A stretch of 64,000 bases of DNA from Arenimonas sp049195245 (GCF_049195245.1 NZ_JBMIRR010000021.1:148789-212788); one strand, 5' to 3'. Counted from the stretch's first letter, positions 17,223 through 27,475 are shown. Notes: generated by a model not told the origin, from the sequence alone. Program-made: numbers and translations.

Positions 17223-17618
17223 TTGGCCTGGTATCGCCTGCCCCTGCTGTGGCTGCGCTCGCTGCTCGCTTTCGCCGGCGCCGTCGCCGCGATCTGGGCC
17301 GGCAATGTCGCGGGCGGAGAATTGGCCGCGGCGCTGGATCTGCCGCGCGGAGGCACAGGCCGCCTGGCCTGGGACCTGGCCTGGCTGACGCTGGCGGGCA
17401 TCACCGCCTTCGCCCTGCTCACGCGGCTGGCGCCACGCTGGCCGCGCGCGCATGCCTGGTTGCTGCTGGCGCTGATGGTGGCGGCGATGGCGTGGGCCAC
17501 GCAGGGCATGGCCGGCGAATTCCCGGCCTGGTTCACCCTGGGTGCGTGGCTGTCGCTGGCGCTGCAGTACGCGGTCGGTGCCGAAGCGCTGGGCCCCCGC
17601 GCGCGACGTCCGTCCTGA
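17223..17618 (+). CDS. Small integral membrane protein, unknown function
   Basis: A 131-residue hydrophobic protein with about four predicted membrane segments (approximately residues 8-28, 50-67, 76-94 and 100-118). The start is a TTG at 17223, and no ATG lies in frame nearby, so the exact start is uncertain. It is divergent from the GST-like gene and ends 18 nt before the recD stop on the other strand. I do not recognise a family. Confidence 0.6.
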   Translation: MAWYRLPLLWLRSLLAFAGAVAAIWAGNVAGGELAAALDLPRGGTGRLAWDLAWLTLAGITAFALLTRLAPRWPRAHAWLLLALMVAAMAWATQGMAGEFPAWFTLGAWLSLALQYAVGAEALGPRARRPS

Positions 17619-17636
17619 GTCTTCGCCAGGCGCGCA

Positions 17637-19352
17637 TCAGCGCGCCAGCAGTTTCGATGCCAGCCCGCCCGACCGTGCCACCGGTCGCGACAGCGCCGCG
17701 TCCACGCTGGCGCGCGGCGCCCACAGCGCCACCGACTGCTTGGCGCGCGACAGCGCCGTGTACAGCAGCTGCCGCGACAGGATGCGGTGGTCCGGATCCG
17801 GCGGCAGCAGCACGGTGGCGTGCGTGTACTCGCTGCCCTGGCTCTTGTGGATGGTGATGGCCCAGGCCGCGTCATGCGCCGGCAGGGCCCCGGGTGCGAA
17901 CGCGCGTGCACCGCCTTCGTCCTCGAACCAGACCTGCAGCCGGCCCTCGCCGTCGCGCAGGCACAGGCCCAGGTCGCCGTTGAACAGGCCCGCGCCGTAG
18001 TGGTTGCGGGTGACCATCACCACGCGGCCCGGATACCAGTCCTGGTCGCCGGGCACGCGCCAGCGCTGGCGCAGCTGGCGCTCGATGATCGAGTTGAGGG
18101 CGTCGGCACCGTAAGGACCGTCGCGCAGTGCGCACAGCAGCTGATGCTGCGCCAGCAGGCGCAGCGCCGCCGCGGCACTTTCGCCATCGCTCACGTCCGG
18201 CGGCGCGCCGCGATCGGCCAGGGCATCGGCCCAGCGCCGGGCCTCGCGTGCCACTGCGGCCGGGGACTCCAGGGCCAGCAGCCGGGCGCGGTCGCCCGCG
18301 GCCGCCAGCGCGTCGGCCAGCGCCGTCGCATCGCCCTCGCGCACGGCGCGATTCACAGGCTGCAGGGCACCGTGCGCGCGAAAGCTGTGCTGCAGCCGCA
18401 CCAGGTCGGGCGCGGCCTCGGCTTCCATCACCGCCACCAGGTCCATCAACACCGAACCCGCGCCGACCGGGTTGAGCTGGTCGGCATCACCCACCAGCAC
18501 CAGCACCGCGTCTTCGCGCAGCGCGCGCAGCAGCGCGCGCAGCTGCGCCAGGTCGAGCATGGACGCTTCATCCACCACCACGATGCCTGCGGCGATGGGC
18601 GAGGCCGGGCCGCGGCGGAACGCGTTGAGCGCGGGAGACCAGCCGAGCAGGCGATGCACGGTGAGGGCCTCGCCCGTCGGCAGCGCGTCCAGCGCCGGCT
18701 GCCAGTCGGCCGGCAGGTGCGCGCGCAGGCGCGCCGATTCCTGCCGCAGCGACTGCACCAGCCGCTGCGCCGCCTTGCCGGTGGGCGCGGCCACGGCAAT
18801 GCCCTCGCCCGCCGCGCCGTCGCGCTGCAGGCGCAGCAGCATGCGCAGCACCGTGGTGGTCTTGCCGGTGCCGGGGCCGCCGGTGAGCACGAAGAAACGG
18901 CGGCCACCCACCGCCGCAACGGCCGCCCGCTGCGCACCGTCGCGCGCGGGATCGCCGTCGGGAAACAGCGTCGCCAGCACGTCCGGATCCAGTGGCCGCG
19001 CGACACCCGCGGCACGACGCGCGCGGATGGCGGCCGCCACTTCCGACTCGTGCTGGTGGTTGCGCCAGAGATAGAAGCGCCCGTCGGCATCGAGCACGAA
19101 GGACGAAGGCGTGCCGCCGTCGCCGACCAGCGGCTCGCGCCGCAGCGCGTCGCAGGCCTGCGGATCCAGCGGCGCCAGGGCGGTGTCGCCGGACAGCTCG
19201 GCCACCGCGACGCGGCCCGCCAGCTCCGCCAGCCGTGCGCCGCCGCCATGGGCCAGCACCCAGCGCGAGATCGCGCGCGCCAGCGCGCGTTCGTGCAGCG
19301 GGCCGTCGCTGCCGGCCTCGGGCGCGCGGGCGTCGTAGCGGGGCGCGCTCAT
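17637..19352 (-). CDS. recD: Exodeoxyribonuclease V subunit alpha (RecD)
   Basis: A 571-residue 5'-3' superfamily-1 helicase motor of the RecBCD enzyme, which unwinds double-strand breaks and loads RecA. Walker A is GGPGTGKT (158-165). Further helicase motifs are VVDEASMLDL (motif II), GDADQLNPVGAGSVL (motif III) and the C-terminal ITIHKSQGSEY and LYTALSRAK (motifs V-VI). The start at 19352 overlaps the recB stop by 4 nt (ATGA); an upstream in-frame codon would add seven residues. It is the last gene of the recC-recB-recD operon. Confidence 0.97.
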   Translation of the reverse strand: MSAPRYDARAPEAGSDGPLHERALARAISRWVLAHGGGARLAELAGRVAVAELSGDTALAPLDPQACDALRREPLVGDGGTPSSFVLDADGRFYLWRNHQHESEVAAAIRARRAAGVARPLDPDVLATLFPDGDPARDGAQRAAVAAVGGRRFFVLTGGPGTGKTTTVLRMLLRLQRDGAAGEGIAVAAPTGKAAQRLVQSLRQESARLRAHLPADWQPALDALPTGEALTVHRLLGWSPALNAFRRGPASPIAAGIVVVDEASMLDLAQLRALLRALREDAVLVLVGDADQLNPVGAGSVLMDLVAVMEAEAAPDLVRLQHSFRAHGALQPVNRAVREGDATALADALAAAGDRARLLALESPAAVAREARRWADALADRGAPPDVSDGESAAAALRLLAQHQLLCALRDGPYGADALNSIIERQLRQRWRVPGDQDWYPGRVVMVTRNHYGAGLFNGDLGLCLRDGEGRLQVWFEDEGGARAFAPGALPAHDAAWAITIHKSQGSEYTHATVLLPPDPDHRILSRQLLYTALSRAKQSVALWAPRASVDAALSRPVARSGGLASKLLAR

Positions 19353-22300
19353 GCGGACACTCCGGCCTGGCACAGCGCGGCATCCACGGCCGCGACCAGC
19401 GCATCATCGAACCGGCCGGCGTATACGCCCGCACCCGGGGCCAGGCCGGCCGCGCGTACGAACAGGTAGATGTAGTCGCCCAAGTGCCGCGATGGCGAAT
19501 AGTCGGGCAGCCGCTGGCGCAGGAAACGATGCACGGCCACGGTGTAAAGCAAGGCCTGCAGGCGGTAGTGGCTGTGGTCCATCGCCGCCCGCAGCGCCGG
19601 CCCGGTGTAGTCGGCGGTGTGCTCGCCCAGCCAGTTGCCCTTGTAGTCGAGCACGTGGAAGCGGCCTTCGTGTTCGAACACCAGGTCGATCTTGCCGGTC
19701 ATCAGGCCGCGCAGGCGCTCGGCGGCCAGCGGCGGCACCAGGTCCGGGTCGCCATGCGCGGCACAGGCCTCGCGCAGCCGCGACAGGCGGGCGTCGTCGA
19801 GACGGAAGTGGAAGGCCATTTCGGCACGCTGGCGCGACGCCGGCACGTCGCCGAGCCGCAAGCCGGGCAGCAGCTCCGCCGCCAGCGCCTCGTCCATGCG
19901 CCGGGCCAGCACCGGCACCAGCATTGGCAGCGGAACCTCGCCGGCGCGCACGCCGGAAGCTTCCAGCTCGCGGCGCAGCAGCGGGTGCTGTTCCGCCAGC
20001 GGCAGGTCGTGGCGCCGGTGTTCGAAGGCCGCATGCAGCGCATTGCCGAACGCGGCGCCGCGCACGCTGGCCAGCGCCAGCAGCCCCGGATGCGGCTCTG
20101 CGTCAGGCGGCACAGCCTCGATGGCGCTGGCATCCAGGGCTTCGTCCTGTGCCGGCGCGTCCTCGGTGGCGGCCAGGCGATGGCCGCTCACCAGCGTGGT
20201 GAAGCTCAGGCGCTGGCGCAGCGCGGTGGCAGTCGGCTCGGGCAGCGCGATCCGCGGCGACGCATCGCCCGCCGCGAGCGGCATCGCGGCCGGCACGTCG
20301 GGCCAGCCCGCATCGTGCCAGGCCACCTGGGGCATCGCCGGCGCGGCGCCGTCCGCCAGTACGCGCGCCACCATCGCATCCAGCGGCGAGCGGTCGGGGT
20401 CGGCCTTGGGCTTGGAACTGTTGCCCGTGCCGCGCTCCGGGTCCAGGGCATACACATGGCAGGCGTGGATCGCTCGGGTGAGCGCGACATACAGCGTGCG
20501 GAAGCGTTCATCCTGCAGCTCCCAGCGCGCGGCCAGCCGCGCCGCTTCGTCGAACGCCGCCAGGCGCCCGCCTTCGGGCAAGGGCACCAGGTAAGGCGTG
20601 GGCTGGTTGCCGGCCACCTGCGCCCACATCAGCGGCAGCAACACCACGTTGAACTCCAGGCCCTTGCTGCGGTGCAGGGTCATCAGCTGCACGCGCCGCA
20701 CGTCGGACTCCAGTCGCGGCTGGCGTTCGTCGGCGCTGTCGGCATCGCCTTCCTCGCGGCGCTGTGCCCCCAGCCAGGCCAGCAGCTCGCGCGGGCCGCC
20801 GCCGCGCTCGGCGCGCAGCTGCAGCAGCTCGCCCAGCTGCCGCAGGTCGGCCAGCTCACGTTCGCCGCCCGGCGCCGCCAGCAGCCGCGGGGCGGCGTCG
20901 CGCGCCAGCTGCCCGCACAGCGCCAGCACGCCGTCGCGCTGCCAGCGTTCGCGCAGCGCGGCGCGGCGTGCCGACAGCGTCGGCCACTGCGGGGAATGGG
21001 CATCCAGCGACGCCAGCATCGCCAGGTCGCCGCCCCACAGGCGCGTCAGCAGCGCGGCGCGCAGCGCGGGCTCGCTGTCGGCGTCCAGCACTGCGGCCAG
21101 CACCAGGTGCAGCTCGAAGGCCATGTCGCCGGCGAACACGCTGTCGCGCGCACCGCCGACGCAGGGCACGCGGCGCGCCTGCAGCAGGGCGCGCAGGCTG
21201 GCGATGTCGCGGTTGGTGGGCAGCAGCACGGCGATGTCGCCGGGGCGCAGCGGGCGCGCGCCGATGCAGTGGCGACGCTCGGCCAGCATGCCGGCGATCT
21301 GGTCGGCGCAGGCCACCAGTGCGTCGCGCCGGCGCCGCGGCTGTCCGTCCGGTGCCGGCGCGCGATAGTGCAGCTGCAGCGGCTGCGCCAGCGCGACGCC
21401 GTCGACGGTGTAGGGCTGCTTGTCGCGACGGTCGCTGGCGGCCACCGGCCGGTAGCGCACGTCTTCGCTGCCCGAGCGCCCCAGCGTTTCGCCGCCGGCC
21501 GCGTACCACTGGTTCACGGCCTGCACGTAGCCACGCGAGCTGCGATGGTTGGTAACCAGTTCCAGCAGGTGCTGGGCATCGCCGCGCGCGCGGCGGTAGG
21601 CGTGGATGTCGCCGCCGCGGAAACCGTAGATCGCCTGCTTGGGATCGCCGATCATCACCAGCCGGCCGCGTTGATGTCCGTCCGCATCGCGGTACAGGCG
21701 ATCGAGGATGCCGTACTGCTGGGCATCGGTGTCCTGGAATTCATCCACCAGGGCGACCGGCCAGGCCTGGAACAGCGCATCGGCCAGCGCGCCGTTGGCC
21801 ACGATCGCGGCGTGCGCACGGCGGATCATTTCGTCGAAGGTCACCTGGCCACGCGCGGCAAGGCGTTCGTCGCGCCAGCGGCGCGCCTGCTCCACCTGCT
21901 GCTGCCAGAAGCGGTTGAGGGAAACGAAGCGCGCGGCTTCGATCCGCGGCCAGTGCGCATACAGCGCGGCGATGGCCGGATGCGCCAGGAACGCAGCCTG
22001 GTGTTCGGGTCGCACCTGCTTGTCGAGCACCTGGTCGCGCACGAGTTGCAGATGCTCCTGCTTCGGCCAGTCTTCCTCGCCCGCGAACAGGCCGGCCAGG
22101 TGCGCCAGGGCCGTGCGCAGGGCGCCGTTGCTGCGCACGAACCAGCCCGCCGTGTCCACGACGCTGCGCAAGCCCGAGACCAGGTCTTCGGACAGCGACT
22201 GCAGCACCGTGGGCAGGTCCTCGCCCCCGGCATCGATGCGGATGCCCGGCGCCATCAGCTGCCGCAGCTGGCGGGTGAAGGTGGACAGGCGCAGGGCGTC

Positions 22301-22858
22301 CAGGTCCACGCCTTCCGGCGCCGGGCCCTCGCCCTGGTGCAGCACGCGCCAGGCATCGCGGGCCAGCTCCTCGGCCAGGGCCTGGCCCGAGGTGGGTTCG
22401 CCGACTTCGAAGCGGCTGCCGCTCTCGAACGGATGCTCGACCAGGATGCGCTGGCAGAGTCCGTGCAGCGTCCCGACCGGCGCACGATCGAAATCCGCGA
22501 GTGCCAGGCGCAAGCGGCGACGGTCTTCGCTGCGCACGGCAGCCTCGGACCAACGCGCGAGCAGCCAGGCTTCGTCTTCGGTGGGCGGCGTGGCGGCAGA
22601 CCCGCCCTCGGCCAGCGCCAGCGCGCGGCGCAACGCCTGGCGCAGGCGTTCGCGCAGCTCCTGCGCGGCGGCGTCGGTGAAGGTGGTGACCACCACCTGC
22701 TCCACGCCGAAGGCCTGCGCCGGTTCCAGCAAAAGGCGCAGGTAGAGCACGGCGATGGTCCAGGTCTTGCCGGTGCCGGCGCTGGCTTCCACCAGCGAAC
22801 GGCCCGGTGCATCCAGCGGCAACTGCGACCAGTGCGCGACGGGAAGCGGTGCGCTCAC
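19349..22858 (-). CDS. recB: Exodeoxyribonuclease V subunit beta (RecB)
   Basis: A 1169-residue UvrD-type 3'-5' helicase fused to a nuclease. The N-terminal Walker A is EASAGTGKT (24-32). Motif II is VDEFQDTD, and helicase motifs IV-VI include MTLHRSKGLEFNVV and LYVALTRAIHA. The C-terminal PD-(D/E)XK nuclease has GKIDLVFE and the catalytic DYKGNWLG. Length matches E. coli RecB (1180). Its start overlaps the recC stop by 4 nt and its stop overlaps the recD start, so subunits are made together. No Chi-recognition inference can be drawn from sequence alone. Confidence 0.98.
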   Translation of the reverse strand: MSAPLPVAHWSQLPLDAPGRSLVEASAGTGKTWTIAVLYLRLLLEPAQAFGVEQVVVTTFTDAAAQELRERLRQALRRALALAEGGSAATPPTEDEAWLLARWSEAAVRSEDRRRLRLALADFDRAPVGTLHGLCQRILVEHPFESGSRFEVGEPTSGQALAEELARDAWRVLHQGEGPAPEGVDLDALRLSTFTRQLRQLMAPGIRIDAGGEDLPTVLQSLSEDLVSGLRSVVDTAGWFVRSNGALRTALAHLAGLFAGEEDWPKQEHLQLVRDQVLDKQVRPEHQAAFLAHPAIAALYAHWPRIEAARFVSLNRFWQQQVEQARRWRDERLAARGQVTFDEMIRRAHAAIVANGALADALFQAWPVALVDEFQDTDAQQYGILDRLYRDADGHQRGRLVMIGDPKQAIYGFRGGDIHAYRRARGDAQHLLELVTNHRSSRGYVQAVNQWYAAGGETLGRSGSEDVRYRPVAASDRRDKQPYTVDGVALAQPLQLHYRAPAPDGQPRRRRDALVACADQIAGMLAERRHCIGARPLRPGDIAVLLPTNRDIASLRALLQARRVPCVGGARDSVFAGDMAFELHLVLAAVLDADSEPALRAALLTRLWGGDLAMLASLDAHSPQWPTLSARRAALRERWQRDGVLALCGQLARDAAPRLLAAPGGERELADLRQLGELLQLRAERGGGPRELLAWLGAQRREEGDADSADERQPRLESDVRRVQLMTLHRSKGLEFNVVLLPLMWAQVAGNQPTPYLVPLPEGGRLAAFDEAARLAARWELQDERFRTLYVALTRAIHACHVYALDPERGTGNSSKPKADPDRSPLDAMVARVLADGAAPAMPQVAWHDAGWPDVPAAMPLAAGDASPRIALPEPTATALRQRLSFTTLVSGHRLAATEDAPAQDEALDASAIEAVPPDAEPHPGLLALASVRGAAFGNALHAAFEHRRHDLPLAEQHPLLRRELEASGVRAGEVPLPMLVPVLARRMDEALAAELLPGLRLGDVPASRQRAEMAFHFRLDDARLSRLREACAAHGDPDLVPPLAAERLRGLMTGKIDLVFEHEGRFHVLDYKGNWLGEHTADYTGPALRAAMDHSHYRLQALLYTVAVHRFLRQRLPDYSPSRHLGDYIYLFVRAAGLAPGAGVYAGRFDDALVAAVDAALCQAGVSA

Positions 22859-25800
22859 TCCGCACCTCCGTTGCCCAGCAGCAGGTGCTGGGCCAGGTCA
22901 TCGGCGCAGCGCTTGAGCCGATCAAAGTCTTCGGTGCCGTCCTCGAAGTCGAGGCCACGGCCCAGCAGGCGGGCATAGCCCGGCGCGTAGTTGCGCTCGG
23001 CCTGCCACGCGCCGAGCGCGGCCTCGTCGCGCTGCTGCAGTGCGATCGCGGCCGCGGCGCGCGGGAAATACCAGGCCGGCCGCGTGGCCGGGCTGGCCCA
23101 CAGTTCCAGCAGGGCCAGCACGCGGGGCTCGAGATCGGTGGCGAAACCCGCCCAGCCCGACTCGCCGGCACGCACGAAATCGGCGTCCCACTGCGCGATG
23201 CCGGCCTGCCACAGGCCATCGGGCCGGCTGCCGGCGCGCGGCTTGGCCGGTGGCTTCTGCACCAGCGCGCACAGGTGCACCCGGCGCGATGCGTTCTCAG
23301 GCGCCAGCCGCACCATCGCCCAGGCCAGGAACAGCGGGATGCGCTCGCGCAGGTCGAGCTCGTTTTCTTTTTCCCGGTTCGGGAAGGCTTCGATCACGTA
23401 GAGCGCATCGCCGCCGTCGTAGGTGTTGCCGGCCTCGCCCGTGACCTGGAAGCGGCCGAAGCCGCGCCGCATCGGCAGCGGCGACGGAGGCGGCAAGCCC
23501 GCGGCCAGCAGTCCGGCCAGCTCGGTGCGTTCGCGTGCGGTGGCATCCACCGCGCGCGCGGCCTCGAGTTCCTTGCGCCAGGCCGTATCGCCCAGGCGGC
23601 CCGCAGGCAGCAGGCCGGCCAGCCGCAGCGCTTCGGGTGCCGCGCCATCGCGCGGCGCGTGCGGGTCGGCCAGGAAGTGCAGGCACAGGGCGCGCGCCGG
23701 AGAGTCCAGTCGCTCCATGCGCGCTTCCAGCGGTTCGTCCTCCGCCAGGCCGGCCTCGTCGAGCGCGTCGAGCCGGGCGCCCAGGCGATCGGCCAGCTGC
23801 ACGCGCGCGGGGTCGCGGAAGTAGCGGCGCAGCTGGGCCAGCGAGACCTCGCACGGCGCGTCGCCGGCAGCCGCAGGCCCGTCGGTGATCAGCGTGCGCG
23901 CGCCCGCATCGGTGCCGACCATGTCCGCGAAGGCGGGACTGAAGGAGAACAGGCGTGGATCGCGGCCATCGAAGTAGGCGGCGTGGAAAGGCTGCAGGCG
24001 ATGGTCCACCCGCCAGGCCGGCGACGCGGGACGCTCGTCGTCCTCCGCTGCATCGCCGGCAGGCCCGGGGTCCTGGGCGGCTTCGGCCTCGAGCGGACGG
24101 GCATCGGCGGGGGGCAGCGCCGCCATCAGCTCGGCCAGCGGCGCGGCGGGGTTGCGCACGCTGCCGTCGAGTTCGTCATGGGCGACGTAGCTCAGGTGCA
24201 GCGCATCGCGCGCCGACATCAGCGTTTCCAGGAACAGGTAACGGTCGTCGCTGCGCACGTCGCGGTCGCCGAGCCGTCGCAGTCCGGGACGTCCGATGGG
24301 ATCGAGGCCGGCATCGGCGTCATTGCGCGGATACTCGCCTTCGTTCAATCCCAGCACCGCGACCACGCGGAAGGGAATGGCGCGCTGCGGCACCATGCCG
24401 CACACGGTCATGCCGCCGGCCAGGAAACGCTGGCGATCGGGCACCGCGGACAGACGCTCCTGCAGCCATTGCCGGACCACGGCGAAGGCCAGCGGCGGGT
24501 CCAGTCCCAGTTCGCCGGGCTCGCTGGCCAGCGAGCGCACCAGGGCGCGCAGCTGGTCCATCGCCTCGAGCGAGCGCGGGTCGTCGAAATCGGGCTGCAG
24601 CAGCGCGTCGAGCCGTTCCTCCAGCCGGCGCGCCCAGTCCGACGCCGGCCGGTCGCGCGCGACGTCGGCGCGCAGCGCAGCGATCTGCTGAAGCAGGTGG
24701 TCGAGCGCGCCCAGCGACTGGCTGGCACCGGCGGCCACGCCGCTCAGGGGCACCAGCGCGTCGCCATCGGGCAGCCGCAGCACGGCGTCGTCGCTTTCCT
24801 GGCCATGGATGAAGCCCGCGACCAGGCGGTCCATTGCCCAGGCCAGCGTGTGCGCGTCGGTCGCGGGCACGCCCATCGCGGCGCGGTCGTCGGCGTCCAG
24901 CCCCCACGCGGCGCGGGCGCGCGCGAGCCAGCGGGTGAGCGTGTCGAGGTCGCCTTCGTCCAGGCCGAGCCGGCGCAGCACCGGTGCCTGGCCCAGGAAA
25001 TCGAGCAGCTCCGGCGCGGTGAGGCGCGCGCCGGGCAGGCCCAGCAGCTGCGTGAAGGCGGCATACAGCGGCTGCGCCCGCGCCATCGGAACGTCGGCCA
25101 GGTGATAGGGCAAGGGCCCTTCCGCGCGGCCGGCTTCGCCGAAAACCGCCGGCAGCAGCGGCAGATAGGCGCCGATGTCGGGCGCCATGACCACGATGTC
25201 GGCGGCTTCCAGGCTGGCGTCGGCGGCGCGCTCGCGCAGCAGGGCGTCGCGCAGCGCCTCCAGTTCGCGCAAGCGGGAGTGGCAGGCGTGGACTCGCAGG
25301 CTGCGGTCCTGCAGGCGCTCGTCGCGCGGGCGTGGATCGTGGCCCATCAGCGCGGGGTCGAGCGTGCGCAGGCTCTGCTGCACGCGGTGCAGCAGGCAGG
25401 CGGGCGTGGCATCGCCGGGCAGCTCGTCGCGGAAGTGGCGGATGTCGAGCGACGCTTCCAGCTGCTGGATGCTGAGCATGAAGTGCTGGCCCAGGCGCCC
25501 CCAGGCGGCCAGCAGCGGATGGTCCTGGTCGAGGAACCACGCGGAGGCCTCGCTGCCATGCGGATCGGCCGCCACCTCGAGCAGGCGCGCACGCGGGCTG
25601 CGCAGGCCGGCCCAGAACTCGCGGCACGGATCGGGCAGGTAGAACACCACGGGCCGGTGCACGGCAAGCGCCTGCAGCACGGCCAGTTCGGCCGGGGCAA
25701 TGTGGCTCAGGCCGAACACATGCAAGGGATCGGTCGCACCGACATCGACCTCGCGCTGGCGGAGTACGGCCGCCAGCTCGGCCAGGCGTTCGCCGCGATG

Positions 25801-26361
25801 CGGCTCCTTCAACGACTGCCGCAGCTGCCGCCACAGGGCCGGATGGAAACCGGCCTCAGGGAAGGTGGGCCGCGTGTAGCTCCAGTCCTCGAGCCAGTCC
25901 GGCCGGTAGGCCATGTACTGGATGTAGATTCGCGCCAGCCGGTCGGCCAGCTGGAAACGGCGCAGGGCGCGGTCGGGGCCGGCAAGGTAAGCCTGCAGCG
26001 ACGGATGGGCAGGGGCGTCGAGCAGCGCGTGCACGCGCCAGCGCAGCGACTCGCGCCGCCAGGCGCGCGGCGACACCGCGTTTTCTCCCAGCACCTGCCG
26101 GGCGAGGCCGTCGAGGAAGGTGGTGGGCAGCACGATGTCCAGGTTGGCCACCACGCTCGCCGGCCCGCGCTCCGCCGCCAGGGCGCCCGCCAGCCACTGG
26201 CGCATGCCCGGATGGGCCGCGACCACGGTCTGGGGGCTGAGCACGGCATCGGGAGGCTGGGTGGCCAGCAGGTGGTCCAGCGGCTCCAGCAGCGCCTCGA
26301 GCCGGCTGGCCCGAAACACCGTGATTCCTTCGCTGGCGCGCTGTTTCCAATCCCCGGGCAT
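22855..26361 (-). CDS. recC: Exodeoxyribonuclease V subunit gamma (RecC)
   Basis: A 1168-residue RecC, the Chi-scanning and structural subunit of RecBCD. Recognisable blocks are the N-terminal FRASRLEALLEPL, the GMRQWLA segment of the degenerate helicase, YIQYMAYRPDWL, HVFGLSHIAPAEL, FWAGLRSPRARLLEV, VPQRAIPFRVVAVLGLNEGEYPR and the C-terminal degenerate nuclease region. Length agrees with E. coli RecC (1122). It is the first gene of the operon; its promoter must lie in the divergent 231-nt gap upstream. Confidence 0.97.
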   Translation of the reverse strand: MPGDWKQRASEGITVFRASRLEALLEPLDHLLATQPPDAVLSPQTVVAAHPGMRQWLAGALAAERGPASVVANLDIVLPTTFLDGLARQVLGENAVSPRAWRRESLRWRVHALLDAPAHPSLQAYLAGPDRALRRFQLADRLARIYIQYMAYRPDWLEDWSYTRPTFPEAGFHPALWRQLRQSLKEPHRGERLAELAAVLRQREVDVGATDPLHVFGLSHIAPAELAVLQALAVHRPVVFYLPDPCREFWAGLRSPRARLLEVAADPHGSEASAWFLDQDHPLLAAWGRLGQHFMLSIQQLEASLDIRHFRDELPGDATPACLLHRVQQSLRTLDPALMGHDPRPRDERLQDRSLRVHACHSRLRELEALRDALLRERAADASLEAADIVVMAPDIGAYLPLLPAVFGEAGRAEGPLPYHLADVPMARAQPLYAAFTQLLGLPGARLTAPELLDFLGQAPVLRRLGLDEGDLDTLTRWLARARAAWGLDADDRAAMGVPATDAHTLAWAMDRLVAGFIHGQESDDAVLRLPDGDALVPLSGVAAGASQSLGALDHLLQQIAALRADVARDRPASDWARRLEERLDALLQPDFDDPRSLEAMDQLRALVRSLASEPGELGLDPPLAFAVVRQWLQERLSAVPDRQRFLAGGMTVCGMVPQRAIPFRVVAVLGLNEGEYPRNDADAGLDPIGRPGLRRLGDRDVRSDDRYLFLETLMSARDALHLSYVAHDELDGSVRNPAAPLAELMAALPPADARPLEAEAAQDPGPAGDAAEDDERPASPAWRVDHRLQPFHAAYFDGRDPRLFSFSPAFADMVGTDAGARTLITDGPAAAGDAPCEVSLAQLRRYFRDPARVQLADRLGARLDALDEAGLAEDEPLEARMERLDSPARALCLHFLADPHAPRDGAAPEALRLAGLLPAGRLGDTAWRKELEAARAVDATARERTELAGLLAAGLPPPSPLPMRRGFGRFQVTGEAGNTYDGGDALYVIEAFPNREKENELDLRERIPLFLAWAMVRLAPENASRRVHLCALVQKPPAKPRAGSRPDGLWQAGIAQWDADFVRAGESGWAGFATDLEPRVLALLELWASPATRPAWYFPRAAAAIALQQRDEAALGAWQAERNYAPGYARLLGRGLDFEDGTEDFDRLKRCADDLAQHLLLGNGGAE

Positions 26362-26592
26362 CGCTACAGCCTAGCCGATCAAGGCCGGCAGCCTAGCCGT
26401 CGCCGGTCTCGTCCGGCGAGACGGGGACCGGTCGGATTGCAAATCGAAGTCCGGGCCGGAAGGCACCGGGCAGTTCGCCGGGCAGTTTGCCCGGCGGCGA
26501 CCGCAAAGCCGCGTGGTTGCGGGCTCTCCCGCGCTGGCACGGTTCCTGCTCAGGCTATTCCACCCCAAAGATTCCAACGCCTGGAGCCTGCG

Positions 26593-26787
26593 ATGACCGT
26601 GCTGATGCGAGAAGAACTCAACGACGCCGACCTGGCCTGGGCGGCCGCCGATCCGAGCGTGGCCGCAGTGATGGGACAGGTCGTCCGTGCCCGGCTGGCC
26701 CTGGGAGCGATGACCGGCGCCGACATGTCACCCGGCCGTCGCGAGCCGATCGATCCCGAGGTGCTGCGCGCCCGGGGTGCCCTGTGA
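26593..26787 (+). CDS. Small protein, 64 residues, unknown function
   Basis: An acidic-to-neutral Ala-rich protein (MTVLMREELNDADLAWAA...) without signal peptide or membrane segment. Evidence that it is real: an ATG with GGAG 6 nt upstream, and a stop codon that overlaps the next gene's GTG start as GTGA, which implies translational coupling. It is divergent from recC. I do not recognise it. Confidence 0.55.
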   Translation: MTVLMREELNDADLAWAAADPSVAAVMGQVVRARLALGAMTGADMSPGRREPIDPEVLRARGAL

Positions 26788-27461
26788 TCGCGCGGGCGCT
26801 GGCCGGCCTGGCCCTGGTGGGCACGGTGCTGGTTGCCGCCCCGTGGTCCATGAACGAAGTGGCGGCGGACGACACGCGCGTGCTCGCGCCGGTGTCGTCC
26901 GCCGCCGAGGCGCCGGTGACGCGCCTGCACGCCGCCATCGAGAACGCCACCCGTCGCCAGGTTCCCGGCGCGGCGGGCAGCGGGTGGGTGCTGCATACCC
27001 TGGACCGTTCCGGGCCCGGCCTGGGCGGCCAGGAACACATCGTGGCCACCGGCGTGATCACCACGCCCGGCGCCCCCGATACCGAGCTGCGGCTGACCGG
27101 ACGCTACGACCCCGACACCGGCGAGCTGACGCGCGTCGCCTACCGCCTGCAGCCCAATGCCGAACGGGCGCGCACCCTGGCCACCACCGACACCACCTGG
27201 AGCGTGCAGCGCGCGGTGCAGCAGGCCTTCGGTGAAGTGGAGCCGGACGCCGGCGTGGTGTTCGCGCTTGATTCGGCCCAGTCCACCCGCGTCGAGGGCG
27301 GCGGCCGCCGCTTCGAAGGCTCAGGCATCGGCAGCTGGGGCCAGGGCGATGCGCGCTTCGTCGCCTTCACCATGACGGTTTCCCGCGACGGCGAGCTGGT
27401 CGCCTTCGACTACAGCGCCCAGCCGGGCGCGGACAGCCCGGACTACGTCGCCGGCTACTGA
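26784..27461 (+). CDS. Exported protein of unknown function
   Basis: A 225-residue protein starting with GTG, with a hydrophobic N-terminus (residues 1 to about 19) ahead of WSMNEVAADDTRVLAP, consistent with a signal peptide or anchor. The rest is a soluble beta-rich domain (VLHTLDRSGPGLGGQEHIVA, GRYDPDTGELTRVAYRL, ARFVAFTMTVSRDGELVAFDY). The GTG overlaps the preceding small gene's stop (GTGA). A strong GC hairpin follows the stop. Family not recognised; no catalytic motif seen. Confidence 0.75.
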   Translation: MIARALAGLALVGTVLVAAPWSMNEVAADDTRVLAPVSSAAEAPVTRLHAAIENATRRQVPGAAGSGWVLHTLDRSGPGLGGQEHIVATGVITTPGAPDTELRLTGRYDPDTGELTRVAYRLQPNAERARTLATTDTTWSVQRAVQQAFGEVEPDAGVVFALDSAQSTRVEGGGRRFEGSGIGSWGQGDARFVAFTMTVSRDGELVAFDYSAQPGADSPDYVAGY

Positions 27462-27475
27462 GTTCCCCCCGCGTT

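Noticed and set aside
26362..26592. Short GC repeats (CCGGGCAG twice, GTCTCG/CGAGAC hairpin) in the recC divergent gap
   Set aside because: Short matches expected by chance at this GC content; no promoter could be placed with confidence.
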